Of a stretch of 64,000 nucleotides of DNA, positions 16,713 through 23,837 are shown piece after piece; within the stretch, counting starts at the first letter, position 1; each line of letters begins with the position of its first letter. The stretch comes from CAZCEC01 sp964497615 (GTDB lineage Bacteria; Chloroflexota; Anaerolineae; Anaerolineales; UBA6663), in NCBI GenBank assembly GCA_964497615.1, contig CAZCEC010000007.1, forward strand, positions 1 through 64,000. Direction: 5' to 3'. The notes beneath the pieces are model-generated. The model saw nothing but the letters and a program-made list of their open reading frames with translations, ran no database searches and was not told the origin of the DNA. A program made the translations under genes and the position numbers.

Positions 16713-16766
16713 TAACCCGCGGAGGCGGGTTTGGTGCTCTTTGTTGCCGCGGTTTAAACCGCCAGG
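16713..16766. repeat. Double-hairpin dispersed repeat, copy 2
   Basis: An ACCCGC-GGAG-GCGGGT hairpin, then GTTGCCGCGGTTTAAACCGCC. Same layout as 12055-12105: the first stem differs in sequence but is conserved in pairing, and the second half is nearly identical. Confidence 0.65.
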
Positions 16767-16777
16767 CAACCCCCTTG

Positions 16778-17830
16778 CTACTGCACGATCAGCGCCGTCA
16801 CCATGCCAAACATCCCGTGCGCGCTCTCCGCGTGCGTCAGGATGTGGCAGTGATAGGCCCAGATGCCCGGCTCATCGCATAGGATCGTCACATCATACCG
16901 CTCGCCCGGCGCGATGTTCAGCGTATCGCACTTGTAAGGCGACGCCAGCGCCCAGCCGTCCTTGGCGAACACCGTCTGCGCGATGCCGTGCAGGTGCATC
17001 GGGTGAATCAGCAGGCCCTCGTTCATGTACCGCACCCGGATCGTCTGCCCCAACTGCGCTACGATCGGCTGCGTGTACGGAAAGCTCTTGCCGTTGATGG
17101 TCAGCCCAATGCCGCTGTCGTTCAGGATCATCGTGTAGTCGGCGTCCACCGGCGGCTCAGTGCTCTTGTCCAGCGGCTCGATCACGAACGACCCCATCAA
17201 CCCCTTGGTCACCTGCTCGGCCGCGTTGTGGTGCGAGTGGTACATATGCGAGCCGGGGTTGCGGGCCGTGAACTCATACGTGAAGGTTTCGCCCGTGCGG
17301 ATCGGGTCCTGCGTGATATACGGCACCCCATCCATGTTGTTCGGCAGCAGCACCCCGTGCCAGTGGATGGACGTGCTCTGCGGCATCTCGTTGTGGCACA
17401 ACACCCGCACCCGGTCCCCCTCCGTCACGCGGATCTCCGGCCCCGGCACCAGCCCGTTGTACATCATCGCCGGCACCGGCTTGCCCGGCTCCACCTCCCA
17501 CGGCCCCTCGGTGCAGGTGATCTCGAACACCTTCACCCCGTCTTCCAGGCGAAACTCCAGCGGCGGCCGCCAGAAGTTCGGATCGGTGCCCGCCCCGGCC
17601 ACGAACGTCTCCACCCCCGCCTTGTGCAGCGCATCCATCTCGTCGGCGCTGGTGCCGCCAGCGGCTGGCGTCGGCTCGTTCATTTGCATCCCCGGCATTG
17701 GGGTGGGGATGGACTGCGGGGTGACGGACGGGCCGGTGGCGCAGGCGGCCACGCCCAGGCCGGCCGCCAGGCCGGTGCCAGCGCCGGCCAGGGCCAGGAA
17801 TTTGCGGCGCGAAACAGACTTCACAGACAT
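16778..17830 (-). CDS. Tat-exported multicopper oxidase
   Basis: 350 aa from ATG 17830, with GAGGAGA upstream. The N-terminus is a twin-arginine signal (SRRKFLAL) followed by a hydrophobic run and AAC, so the folded copper enzyme should be exported and possibly lipid-anchored. Copper ligand motifs are all present: HWHG (about residue 155), HMYHSHHN (about 195), HPMHLHG (about 288) and HCHILTHAESAHGMF near the C-terminus. Two cupredoxin-type domains make it a short laccase-like or copper-resistance-type oxidase, with oxidation of organics or Cu(I) coupled to O2 reduction. A Met/His-containing linker (MPGMQMNEP) follows the signal. A CopC/CopD cluster lies elsewhere, at 52-56 kb. Confidence 0.9.
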   Translation of the reverse strand: MSVKSVSRRKFLALAGAGTGLAAGLGVAACATGPSVTPQSIPTPMPGMQMNEPTPAAGGTSADEMDALHKAGVETFVAGAGTDPNFWRPPLEFRLEDGVKVFEITCTEGPWEVEPGKPVPAMMYNGLVPGPEIRVTEGDRVRVLCHNEMPQSTSIHWHGVLLPNNMDGVPYITQDPIRTGETFTYEFTARNPGSHMYHSHHNAAEQVTKGLMGSFVIEPLDKSTEPPVDADYTMILNDSGIGLTINGKSFPYTQPIVAQLGQTIRVRYMNEGLLIHPMHLHGIAQTVFAKDGWALASPYKCDTLNIAPGERYDVTILCDEPGIWAYHCHILTHAESAHGMFGMVTALIVQ

Positions 17831-17951
17831 GGGTTCTATCTCCTCGCTTCTTGGTCGGAATACGCGCATTTTTTCACGACCAGCACGCGCGAAATAGGGA
17901 CGTTCGTCCCGGCTTTTAAGTTACATTCGTCCACAAAGGAGGTGGGTGGGG

Positions 17952-18515
17952 CTAGCTGCCCTGCGCCGCCGGGGGCAGTTCGGGCGGCACAATATCGATC
18001 CTGATCTGCCAGCTGCCGCTCTCCAGCCGGCGGGTGGTGGGCAGCCCGCCGCGCTGGATGAACTTGAGCATCCGGCTGTTTTCGACGTTGATCTCCGCCA
18101 CCCAGTAGCGGATGCCGTTGGCGCGGGCATACGTCCACAGCGCCCGCAGCAGGTGCGTGCCCAGCCCGCGGCTCTGGAAGGCGTCTTCGACCACGATAGC
18201 GGCCTCGGCTTCATCGGGCCGCTCGCGGGTGACCACCCCATAGCGCGCCACGCCGATGACGTGCTCTTCCCCATCCACCGGACGGGTGGCCACAAAGGCC
18301 ATGCGCGTGGCATAGTCCACCGTGGACAGGGCGGCGGCCTCGGCGTCGCTTAGCACCGGGTGCGCGCTCAGCCAGCGCAGGTAGATGCTGTCGGACGACA
18401 GGCGCGTGTGAAAGGCTTGCAGGCGCGGGGCGTCGTCCGGCCGGATGGGCCGCAGGGCGACAAGCGTGCCGTCCTTGAGCTCAACCGTCACCGCCTCGGG
18501 CAGTATCGCGGACAT
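17952..18515 (-). CDS. GNAT family N-acetyltransferase
   Basis: 187 aa. GNAT fold: LRPIRPDDAPRLQAFHTRLS near residues 21-40, AAIVVEDAFQSRGLGTHLLR at about 104-123 with the acetyl-CoA loop Q-x-x-G-x-G variant QSRGLG, and NVENSRMLKFIQRGG near 148-162. Proteins of this length with the RPIRPDD start resemble the acetyltransferase half of protein-acetylating Pat enzymes, but no regulatory domain is present. TACACT lies 6 nt before the ATG (leaderless type), and the gene is divergent from the exonuclease at 18552. Confidence 0.88.
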   Translation of the reverse strand: MSAILPEAVTVELKDGTLVALRPIRPDDAPRLQAFHTRLSSDSIYLRWLSAHPVLSDAEAAALSTVDYATRMAFVATRPVDGEEHVIGVARYGVVTRERPDEAEAAIVVEDAFQSRGLGTHLLRALWTYARANGIRYWVAEINVENSRMLKFIQRGGLPTTRRLESGSWQIRIDIVPPELPPAAQGS

Positions 18516-18521
18516 ATACTA

Positions 18522-18527
18522 AGTGTA
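18522..18527 (-). promoter_or_regulatory. -10 box (TACACT) for leaderless GNAT gene
   Basis: TACACT on the minus strand, 6 nt before ATG 18515. The divergent exonuclease promoter lies 12 bp away. Confidence 0.55.
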
Positions 18528-18539
18528 CCCTAACAGGAC

Positions 18540-18545
18540 TACAAT
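18540..18545 (+). promoter_or_regulatory. -10 box (TACAAT) for leaderless exonuclease gene
   Basis: TACAAT ends 6 nt before ATG 18552. Confidence 0.55.
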
Positions 18546-18551
18546 GGCGTC

Positions 18552-19130
18552 ATGCCCAATCAAGCCAAAACCGCTGCCGCGTGGCTTGCGCGCGACCCCG
18601 TCTTCCTGGATACCGAGACCACCGGCCTCGACCACACCGCCGAGGTGTGCGACCTGGCCGTGGTGGATGCGCGGGGGGCGGTGCTGCTCAACACCCTCGT
18701 CCGCACCGTGCGCCCCATCCCGCCCGACGCCTACGCCATCCACGGCATCGGCGACGCCGATGTGGCGGCCGCCCCGCGCTTCGCGCAGGTGGCGGACCAA
18801 CTCTGCGCCGTGCTCGATGGGCGGCTGGTAGTGGTCTACAACGCCGATTTCGACAAGCAGATGCTGGTGCAAACACACGCCCTGGCGCGCGTGCCGGATG
18901 CCTCCCTGCGCCGGGCCGAGTTCGTGTGTGCTATGCGGCTCTACGCCGCCCACCACGGCGAGTGGAACACCTACCGCCGCGACTACCGCTGGCAGACGCT
19001 GGAGAAGGCCGCGGCCCAATGCCGCCTGCGCTGGGCGGACAGCGCCGGTGTAATCACCGGCCCCCACCGCGCCCTGGCCGACGCGGAGATGTGCCGGCGC
19101 GTGGTGCGGCACATGGCCGGCCTCAAGTAG
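18552..19130 (+). CDS. DnaQ-like DEDDh 3'-5' exonuclease
   Basis: 192 aa, a single DEDDh exonuclease domain. Exo I is FLDTETTGLD (about residues 18-27), Exo II VVYNADFDKQML (about 96-107), Exo III HRALADAEMCRR (about 175-186, with the catalytic His). This is the proofreading/RNase T superfamily. The size and lack of a polymerase or UvrC domain suggest a free-standing nuclease, and the nucleic-acid substrate is open. Cytoplasmic. Leaderless-type promoter. Confidence 0.9.
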   Translation: MPNQAKTAAAWLARDPVFLDTETTGLDHTAEVCDLAVVDARGAVLLNTLVRTVRPIPPDAYAIHGIGDADVAAAPRFAQVADQLCAVLDGRLVVVYNADFDKQMLVQTHALARVPDASLRRAEFVCAMRLYAAHHGEWNTYRRDYRWQTLEKAAAQCRLRWADSAGVITGPHRALADAEMCRRVVRHMAGLK

Positions 19131-19145
19131 GGCGGGCGCGTAGTC

Positions 19146-20126
19146 CTACTCGGCTTCCATCGCCGCGGCGGCGTTCACGTGTCCGGCGTCGGTGAGCACG
19201 CGCTGCCACTGCCATTCGCCCAGGCGGCTGGCTAGCAGCCCGCCCCGGTCGAGGACCGCCAGCAAGCTGCCGCCAGCCGGGGTGAAGCGCTCCACCATGT
19301 CGCGCGGCCAGGGCACGTCCAGCCCGCCGGAGGCCGGCTGCCAGGTGCGCCCCGCATCGCCGCTCTCTTCGATGCGACCCCGGCTGCCCACGCCATCGGC
19401 GGGACCCAGCAGAAGGTGGTCCGGGTCGGCGGGGTCCACCCAGCAGGCGCGGACATAGCACTCGTAGCGCAGGTCCCAGGTCGCGCCGCCGTCGGCGGAG
19501 ACGTAGAAGCCGCCGCCAGTGGGGGCATACACCCGGTCGGGCGACGAGGAATGGACGTGGATGGAATGCACATCCGGATAGATGAAAGGCTCGGGCGGGC
19601 CGTCCAGGCTGGGGTTGCCGTCGCTGCCAGCGGCGAGTTGCCAGGTGTGAGCGCCGTCGTCGGAGCGGAGCACGCCGCCCACCTCTACGGCCGCGTAGGC
19701 GCGCTGGCCGTGGAAGGCAAAGCCGCGCACGCAGCCGGCCTCGGGTGAATAGGGCAGGAACCAGTGATGCTGGTCGCGCAGGGCGGGCACCTCGGGCGCG
19801 CCGCGCCAGGTCCCGCCGCCGTCGCGCGAGACGTATAGTCCGGCTGGCTCCGTGCCGGCAACCTCGAAGTCCGACACGCCGGGGTGGTAGGCCAGCCAGC
19901 GCACGTAGGGCTGGGTGAGGCCGGTGTTTATGGGCCGCCAGGTCTCGCCCAGGTCGTCGGAGCGGCGCACCCCATCGCGCGCCCCAGCCAGGATGACTCC
20001 CTCGCGGGCGATGAGGCTGGTGATGTGCAGGCCGGGCAGGGCGCGGCGGGCGATGCGCCAGCCGTGCGCGCCGTCGGGGTGGGCCACGACGAGGCCGTTG
20101 GTGGTGGCTAGCAGGAGGGTGGTCAT
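19146..20126 (-). CDS. BNR/sialidase-type beta-propeller protein
   Basis: 326 aa from ATG 20126 with GGAGA upstream. Repeated Asp-box signatures are visible (RRSDDLGETWRPI, YVSRDGGGTWRGA, LRSDDGAHTWQLA, YVSADGGATWDLR, EESGDAGRTWQPA), spaced about 40-60 residues as in BNR/YCF48-type propellers. No signal peptide, so it is probably cytoplasmic. Such propellers bind ligands or other proteins; there is no sialidase active site to support hydrolase activity. Its last blade ends near the C-terminus. It converges on the exonuclease gene. Confidence 0.75.
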   Translation of the reverse strand: MTTLLLATTNGLVVAHPDGAHGWRIARRALPGLHITSLIAREGVILAGARDGVRRSDDLGETWRPINTGLTQPYVRWLAYHPGVSDFEVAGTEPAGLYVSRDGGGTWRGAPEVPALRDQHHWFLPYSPEAGCVRGFAFHGQRAYAAVEVGGVLRSDDGAHTWQLAAGSDGNPSLDGPPEPFIYPDVHSIHVHSSSPDRVYAPTGGGFYVSADGGATWDLRYECYVRACWVDPADPDHLLLGPADGVGSRGRIEESGDAGRTWQPASGGLDVPWPRDMVERFTPAGGSLLAVLDRGGLLASRLGEWQWQRVLTDAGHVNAAAAMEAE

Positions 20127-20251
20127 GGGCAGTCTCCAGGGCGATCCACCCGCCATTGTACCAGCCGCCCGCCGCCGGATTCCGGCTCCCGGCTGTCTCT
20201 CAGCGTTGGTGCATGCGCCGGACCGTGGCGAGCAGCGCCGTGTGCCGGACG

Positions 20252-20319
20252 CAAAAGACCGGCCAGGCTTTGGCCTGAGAACAACCGTGGGGTGTGCTCA
20301 AGCAAAACCTGGCCGGTCT
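20252..20319 (-). terminator. Long hairpin terminator candidate after the DUF4097 operon
   Basis: 12-bp perfect arms (20256-20267 with 20308-20319) enclose about 40 nt. On the minus strand the stem is followed by TTTTGCG. It lies about 40 nt downstream of the last gene of the minus-strand operon. Confidence 0.6.
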
Positions 20320-20360
20320 GGGCGGGTGCGGCCCGCGCCAAGCTTAGGCCCGGCGGCGGG

Positions 20361-20762
20361 TCAGGGGGCGCTGCTGCCCTGATCCATGGGCGGGGCCGGC
20401 GGCGTGTCCTTGGGCTTATCGTCGTCGCGGGTGAGCACGTAGATCAGGATCAGGCCCAGGCCGAAGAACGTGGGGATCAGCCCGACCAGCATCCACGGTC
20501 CGAAGCCCAGGGGGAAGCCGCTCTGGATGACGAACCCCAGCGGGTAGATGCCGATGCACAGGGCCAGGCCCACGGCGGTGATGACGATGCCCCAGCGCAG
20601 GGTGTCCTTGCCGCCGTTGCCGCGCATGCGCCCGCGCACCAGGCCCTTCTCGGCCAGCGCCAGGGTCTCGCGATAGCCCAGGTAGCGCATCAGGGCGATA
20701 AAACCGAACATCAGGAAGAAGAAGCCCAGGCTGCAAATCGGGATCAAGATATCGTCGCTCAT
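20361..20762 (-). CDS. Small membrane protein (DUF6249-like)
   Basis: 133 aa; AAAGGAGA precedes the ATG. Three hydrophobic segments (about residues 5-26, 57-79 and 89-111) surround a basic cytoplasmic loop (ALAEKGLVRGRMRGNGGK). The early RYLGYRETLALAEKG stretch is typical of DUF6249-like proteins often found next to ECF sigma factors. The C-terminal tail is Asp/Pro-rich. It is the second gene of the operon led by the DUF4097 gene (12-nt gap) and is therefore probably under the ECF promoter at 22064-22091. Function unknown. Confidence 0.7.
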   Translation of the reverse strand: MSDDILIPICSLGFFFLMFGFIALMRYLGYRETLALAEKGLVRGRMRGNGGKDTLRWGIVITAVGLALCIGIYPLGFVIQSGFPLGFGPWMLVGLIPTFFGLGLILIYVLTRDDDKPKDTPPAPPMDQGSSAP

Positions 20763-20774
20763 GTGCGATCTCCT

Positions 20775-22031
20775 TTATGAGTTGAGGATGTCGAGGGTAA
20801 TGCTGCCGCTGTCGGTGCGCACCGTGAGGCTTACGCCGCCGCCGTTCAGGGTGCCCTGCCAGTGTTCTTCTTCGATGTCCCCGGACAGGGTGATGGGGAA
20901 GGCCGAGCGGATGCTGCCATAGCCGGTGGACAACTCGATGTCGGCGGCGGTGTCCGGCGGCAGCAGCAGGCTCACGTTGCCATAGTTGCTGCGCAGGGTG
21001 TGCGGCCCCGCGCCCAGGCTGCCGGCGAAGCTGACCGTGCCGCCGCGGCTGAGCAGGCTGAGGGTGACCTCAACCGCGTTTTCCACGCTGACATTGCCAT
21101 AGCCGCTCTCGGCCGAGACTTGCCCAGCGGCGCCGTCCAGGGCCACATCGCCGCTGCTGCTGGCCAGGGTGTAGCCGCCGGGCGCCGTGACGCGTGTGAC
21201 GCTGACGTCGCCGTAGTCGGAGCGGGCCTCCACCGCGCCAGTGAGGTTCAGGTCGGTGAGGGTGACACTGCCGCTGCTGGTGCTGGCCTCCACCGCCTCG
21301 GCGGCGCCGCTCTCGAAGCTCACATTGCCGTAGCCGCTGGACAACTCCACGCTGCCGTCCACGTCCACCTGCTCCAGGCTCACGGTGCCGCTGCTGGAGC
21401 GGGCGGTGACGGTATTGGGCGCAGCTTGTTCCAGGGTCACGTCGCCGTAGCCGGAGCGCATTTCCACCTCGCCCTCCAGCCCGCTGGCCGAGACCTCACC
21501 CGAGTTCGAGGCCAGCACCGCGCCGCCGGTCAGGCCGCTGGCGCTGACGTCGCCATAGGTGGTAGACGCGTCCACCGCCGCCTCGGACGGCACCTGGACG
21601 GTGAAGTCCACCCGGCCGTGGCGCACGTTGCCGGCGATGACGATGCCCGGCGAGCGCCAGTCCACCTTGACGGTGACGGTGTTCCCGGTCTGCTCCATCG
21701 TCACAATCAGTTCATCCAGGCTCACCTGGGCGTCGGCGTCGTCGCGCCCCCAGCCGGTCTTGTTGGCGGTCACCACGATCTCATTGCCTGGGCCGCCCGT
21801 CACCACCACGTCGCCGGAGAGGGTCGTCAGGTCCAGGCGCGCCCCGTCCGAGACGGTGAAGCGCTGCTCCTCGGTGGCGGTGGCGGAGACGTTGGCTTCG
21901 CCGAAGCCTTCGAAGCGCACGCCGCCATCGCGCAGCAACCCCACGGTGCCCCAGAAGACGAGCAGGGTGGCGCCGCACACCGCCAGCAGGGCCAGGCCCA
22001 GCACCCCCACAATCAACCATTTTCGCTGCAT
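20775..22031 (-). CDS. DUF4097-family beta-helix membrane-anchored protein
   Basis: 418 aa with an AAAGGAG Shine-Dalgarno. One N-terminal membrane segment (about residues 5-33) acts as anchor or uncleaved signal. The rest is a long beta-helix of alternating repeats with SGYGDV/SGYGNV and SSSGTV/SSSGSV turns recurring about every 17-20 residues, typical of DUF4097. Such proteins sit outside the membrane and often accompany ECF sigma/anti-sigma systems as envelope-stress sensors or adhesins. Here the gene is divergent from an ECF sigma gene and shares its promoter sequence exactly, which is strong evidence that it belongs to that regulon. Confidence 0.85.
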   Translation of the reverse strand: MQRKWLIVGVLGLALLAVCGATLLVFWGTVGLLRDGGVRFEGFGEANVSATATEEQRFTVSDGARLDLTTLSGDVVVTGGPGNEIVVTANKTGWGRDDADAQVSLDELIVTMEQTGNTVTVKVDWRSPGIVIAGNVRHGRVDFTVQVPSEAAVDASTTYGDVSASGLTGGAVLASNSGEVSASGLEGEVEMRSGYGDVTLEQAAPNTVTARSSSGTVSLEQVDVDGSVELSSGYGNVSFESGAAEAVEASTSSGSVTLTDLNLTGAVEARSDYGDVSVTRVTAPGGYTLASSSGDVALDGAAGQVSAESGYGNVSVENAVEVTLSLLSRGGTVSFAGSLGAGPHTLRSNYGNVSLLLPPDTAADIELSTGYGSIRSAFPITLSGDIEEEHWQGTLNGGGVSLTVRTDSGSITLDILNS

Positions 22032-22063
22032 GTGTCACTCCTTTGTGATCGGCCGTCACAGGA

Positions 22064-22091
22064 TTAGACCGGGGAGCGCCGGGAAAGTTTC
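22064..22091 (-). promoter_or_regulatory. ECF-type promoter for DUF4097 operon
   Basis: Minus strand: -35 GAAACTTT, 14-nt spacer, -10 GTCTAA. It is the mirror image of the plus-strand promoter at 22095-22122, with the two -35 boxes 3 bp apart. Confidence 0.8.
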
Positions 22092-22094
22092 AAT

Positions 22095-22122
22095 GAAACT
22101 TTTGCCGCCCAAACCGGTCTAA
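22095..22122 (+). promoter_or_regulatory. ECF-type autoregulatory promoter for the sigma gene
   Basis: -35 GAAACTTT (22095-22102), 14-nt spacer, -10 GTCTAA (22117-22122). Identical boxes and spacing occur on the other strand. The start of transcription would fall only a few nt before ATG 22135. Confidence 0.8.
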
Positions 22123-22134
22123 ACTGTAGGGACG

Positions 22135-22701
22135 ATGGCATCCGGTGACGACGAAGCGGGGTTGGTGCGGCGCGCGCAGGCGGGCGAGGCGGAGGCCTTT
22201 GGCGCGCTAGTCTTGGCGCACCAGCAGTTCGTTTACAACCTGGCCTGGCGGGCGGTGGGCAACGAGCAGGAAGCGGAAGACCTGGCCCAGGAAGCGTTCG
22301 TGCGCGCCTGGCAGGCGCTGCCCAACTTCCGGGGGCAGTCCCAGTTCCGCACCTGGCTGTACCGGATCGTGACCAACCTGTGCTACAACCGCCTGCCGCG
22401 CCTGCGCCGCGACCTGGCCGCCCTGGGCGTGGCCGAGGCCGCCGACCTGCCCGACGCCCCGGAGGCCAACCCGGCGGTGGAGGCCGAGGCGTCTGAGCTG
22501 CGGGCCTGGCTGCACCGCGCGATTGACGAGCTGCCGGAGGGCTACCGGATGCTGGTGATGCTGCGCTTTCAGCAGGGCTTGCCGTACGAGGAGATTGCGG
22601 GTATCTTGAGCTTGCCGCTGGGCACGGTGAAGACCGGCCTGTTCCGGGCGCGCGCCCGGCTGCGGCAGGCGCTGAGCGCCTTGGAGGAGGCCGCCGCATG
22701 A
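22135..22701 (+). CDS. ECF-family RNA polymerase sigma factor
   Basis: 188 aa. Sigma region 2 covers about residues 25-95, with core-binding EQEAEDLAQEAFVRAW at 44-59 and -10-recognising FRGQSQFRTWLYRIVTN near 65-81. Region 4 covers about 125-180, with LPEGYRMLVMLRFQQGLPYE and the helix-turn-helix GTVKTGLFRARARLR. There are no extra C-terminal domains. It overlaps the next gene by ATGA, a candidate anti-sigma factor. The matching -35/-10 pair in front of it and in front of the divergent DUF4097 operon indicates autoregulation. Confidence 0.95.
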   Translation: MASGDDEAGLVRRAQAGEAEAFGALVLAHQQFVYNLAWRAVGNEQEAEDLAQEAFVRAWQALPNFRGQSQFRTWLYRIVTNLCYNRLPRLRRDLAALGVAEAADLPDAPEANPAVEAEASELRAWLHRAIDELPEGYRMLVMLRFQQGLPYEEIAGILSLPLGTVKTGLFRARARLRQALSALEEAAA

Positions 22702-23093
22702 GCACGCTGCCCAATCGTGAGCGCGCACTGGACGCCGTCGTAGACGACGCCCTGCGCACCTACCCCCTGCGGCCCACGCCGGCCAGCCTGGCCCCGCGCG
22801 TCATGGCGCGCCTGCGCGCCCTGCCCGCGCCGCCACGCTTCCGGCTGGCCTGGCTGGATTACGCCCTTGGCCTGCTGGCGACGTTGATGGTCGTGGTGGC
22901 GCTGACCTTCTGGCGGTTCGTCACACCGGAGGCGCTCCAGCGCGCCCAGGAACGGCTGATCGTCTTCTTCCAGCACGCCGGACTGGCGACGCCCCGGCCC
23001 GAGTTCCCCGTGGCGTTGGCCGGCATTGGGCTGGCGGCGGCGCTGCTGCTGCTGGGCGTGGGCGTGTGGCGCTCGGCGGATCGAGGCTTTTAG
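22698..23093 (+). CDS. Probable membrane anti-sigma factor
   Basis: 131 aa, overlapping the sigma gene by ATGA, so translationally coupled. A helical N-terminal cytoplasmic part (about residues 5-50, including ALDAVVDDALRTYPLRPTPA) is followed by two membrane segments (about 54-72 and 103-123) with an outside loop of about 30 residues. No zinc-binding H-x3-C-x2-C motif is present, so it is not a classical ZAS anti-sigma. The anti-sigma assignment rests on position and topology, not on a domain. Confidence 0.6.
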   Translation: MSTLPNRERALDAVVDDALRTYPLRPTPASLAPRVMARLRALPAPPRFRLAWLDYALGLLATLMVVVALTFWRFVTPEALQRAQERLIVFFQHAGLATPRPEFPVALAGIGLAAALLLLGVGVWRSADRGF

Positions 23094-23222
23094 CCGCCAG
23101 TACCCGCCGCTGGCTTGAGCAGCGACTGCGCCCAATCGGCGTCGTGCGGCGCGATGGGGGGGACGGCGGGCTGAGCATAGTCCACCACCAGGTCGTAGCG
23201 GGCGCGCTCAAAGACGGCGGCG

Positions 23223-23228
23223 TATAAT
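23223..23228 (+). promoter_or_regulatory. -10 box (TATAAT) for leaderless mobA
   Basis: TATAAT ends 6 nt before ATG 23235; the six bases between are all C. Confidence 0.6.
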
Positions 23229-23234
23229 CCCCCC

Positions 23235-23837
23235 ATGTCTTACCCCCTCACCGTCGCCATCCTGGCTGGCGGGCAAAGCCGCCGCATGGGCACCGACAAA
23301 GCATTTGTGCGCCTGCGGCCCGACGGCCCGACCATCATTGAGACGGTCCTGGCGGGGGTACAGGGGCTGGGCGAAGAGACGATCCTCATCACCAACCGGC
23401 CCGGCGACTACGCCCACCTGGGCCTGCCGATGTTCACTGACGTGCTGCCGGGCAAGGGCGCGCTGGGCGGGTTGTACACCGCGCTGCACAGCGCCGCGCG
23501 CCCGCACGTGCTGTGCCTGGCCTGCGACATGCCCTTCGTGGTGCGGCCCCTGCTGGATTATCTGATCGGCCTGATCCCGAAGGGCGACGCCGTCATCCCG
23601 CGCCTGGGGGGCGAGGCCGAGCCGTTCCGCGCCGTGTATGCCCGCGCCTGCCTGGGGCCGATGCGGGCCGCGCTGGACGCCGGCAAGATGCGGGTCATCA
23701 GCTTTTTCCCGGACGTGCGCGTGCGGTTCGTGGACGAGGCCGAGATCGAGCGGCACGACCCGCGGCGCCTGAGCTTCTTCAACATCAACACCCCCGCCGA
23801 CCTGGACGCCGCCCGGCAACTGCTGGAGGGCGCATGA
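23235..23837 (+). CDS. mobA: Molybdenum cofactor guanylyltransferase
   Basis: 200 aa. The nucleotide-binding signature LAGGQSRRMGTDKA (residues 10-23) is diagnostic for MobA, which links GMP to molybdopterin to make the bis-MGD-type cofactor. CLACDMPFV near residue 95 holds the Mg-binding Asp. FFNINTPADLDAARQLL near the C-terminus is the usual family ending (N-x-NTPxDL). Cytoplasmic. It overlaps the next gene by ATGA. No other molybdenum genes are in the window, so its target enzyme is elsewhere. Leaderless-type promoter. Confidence 0.93.
   Translation: MSYPLTVAILAGGQSRRMGTDKAFVRLRPDGPTIIETVLAGVQGLGEETILITNRPGDYAHLGLPMFTDVLPGKGALGGLYTALHSAARPHVLCLACDMPFVVRPLLDYLIGLIPKGDAVIPRLGGEAEPFRAVYARACLGPMRAALDAGKMRVISFFPDVRVRFVDEAEIERHDPRRLSFFNINTPADLDAARQLLEGA

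Larger units (their letters stand above)
16403..16777. other. Gene-free region between convergent genes
   Basis: 375 bp between the convergent kinase and multicopper oxidase genes. It holds a perfect GC hairpin (16423-16447), a GTAG-headed REP-like element (16478-16502) and the second copy of the double-hairpin repeat (16713-16766). Open frames here show no coding bias. Confidence 0.6.

Noticed and set aside
16447..17097. 216-codon forward frame over the gene-free region and the end of the multicopper oxidase
   Set aside because: Composition lacks the third-position G/C bias of real genes, and it runs through repeats and antisense to a proven gene.
23513..23833. N-terminal extension of the zinc-ribbon protein over mobA
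   Set aside because: The extension is the shadow of mobA in another frame; ATG 23834 overlaps the mobA stop in the usual coupled way.
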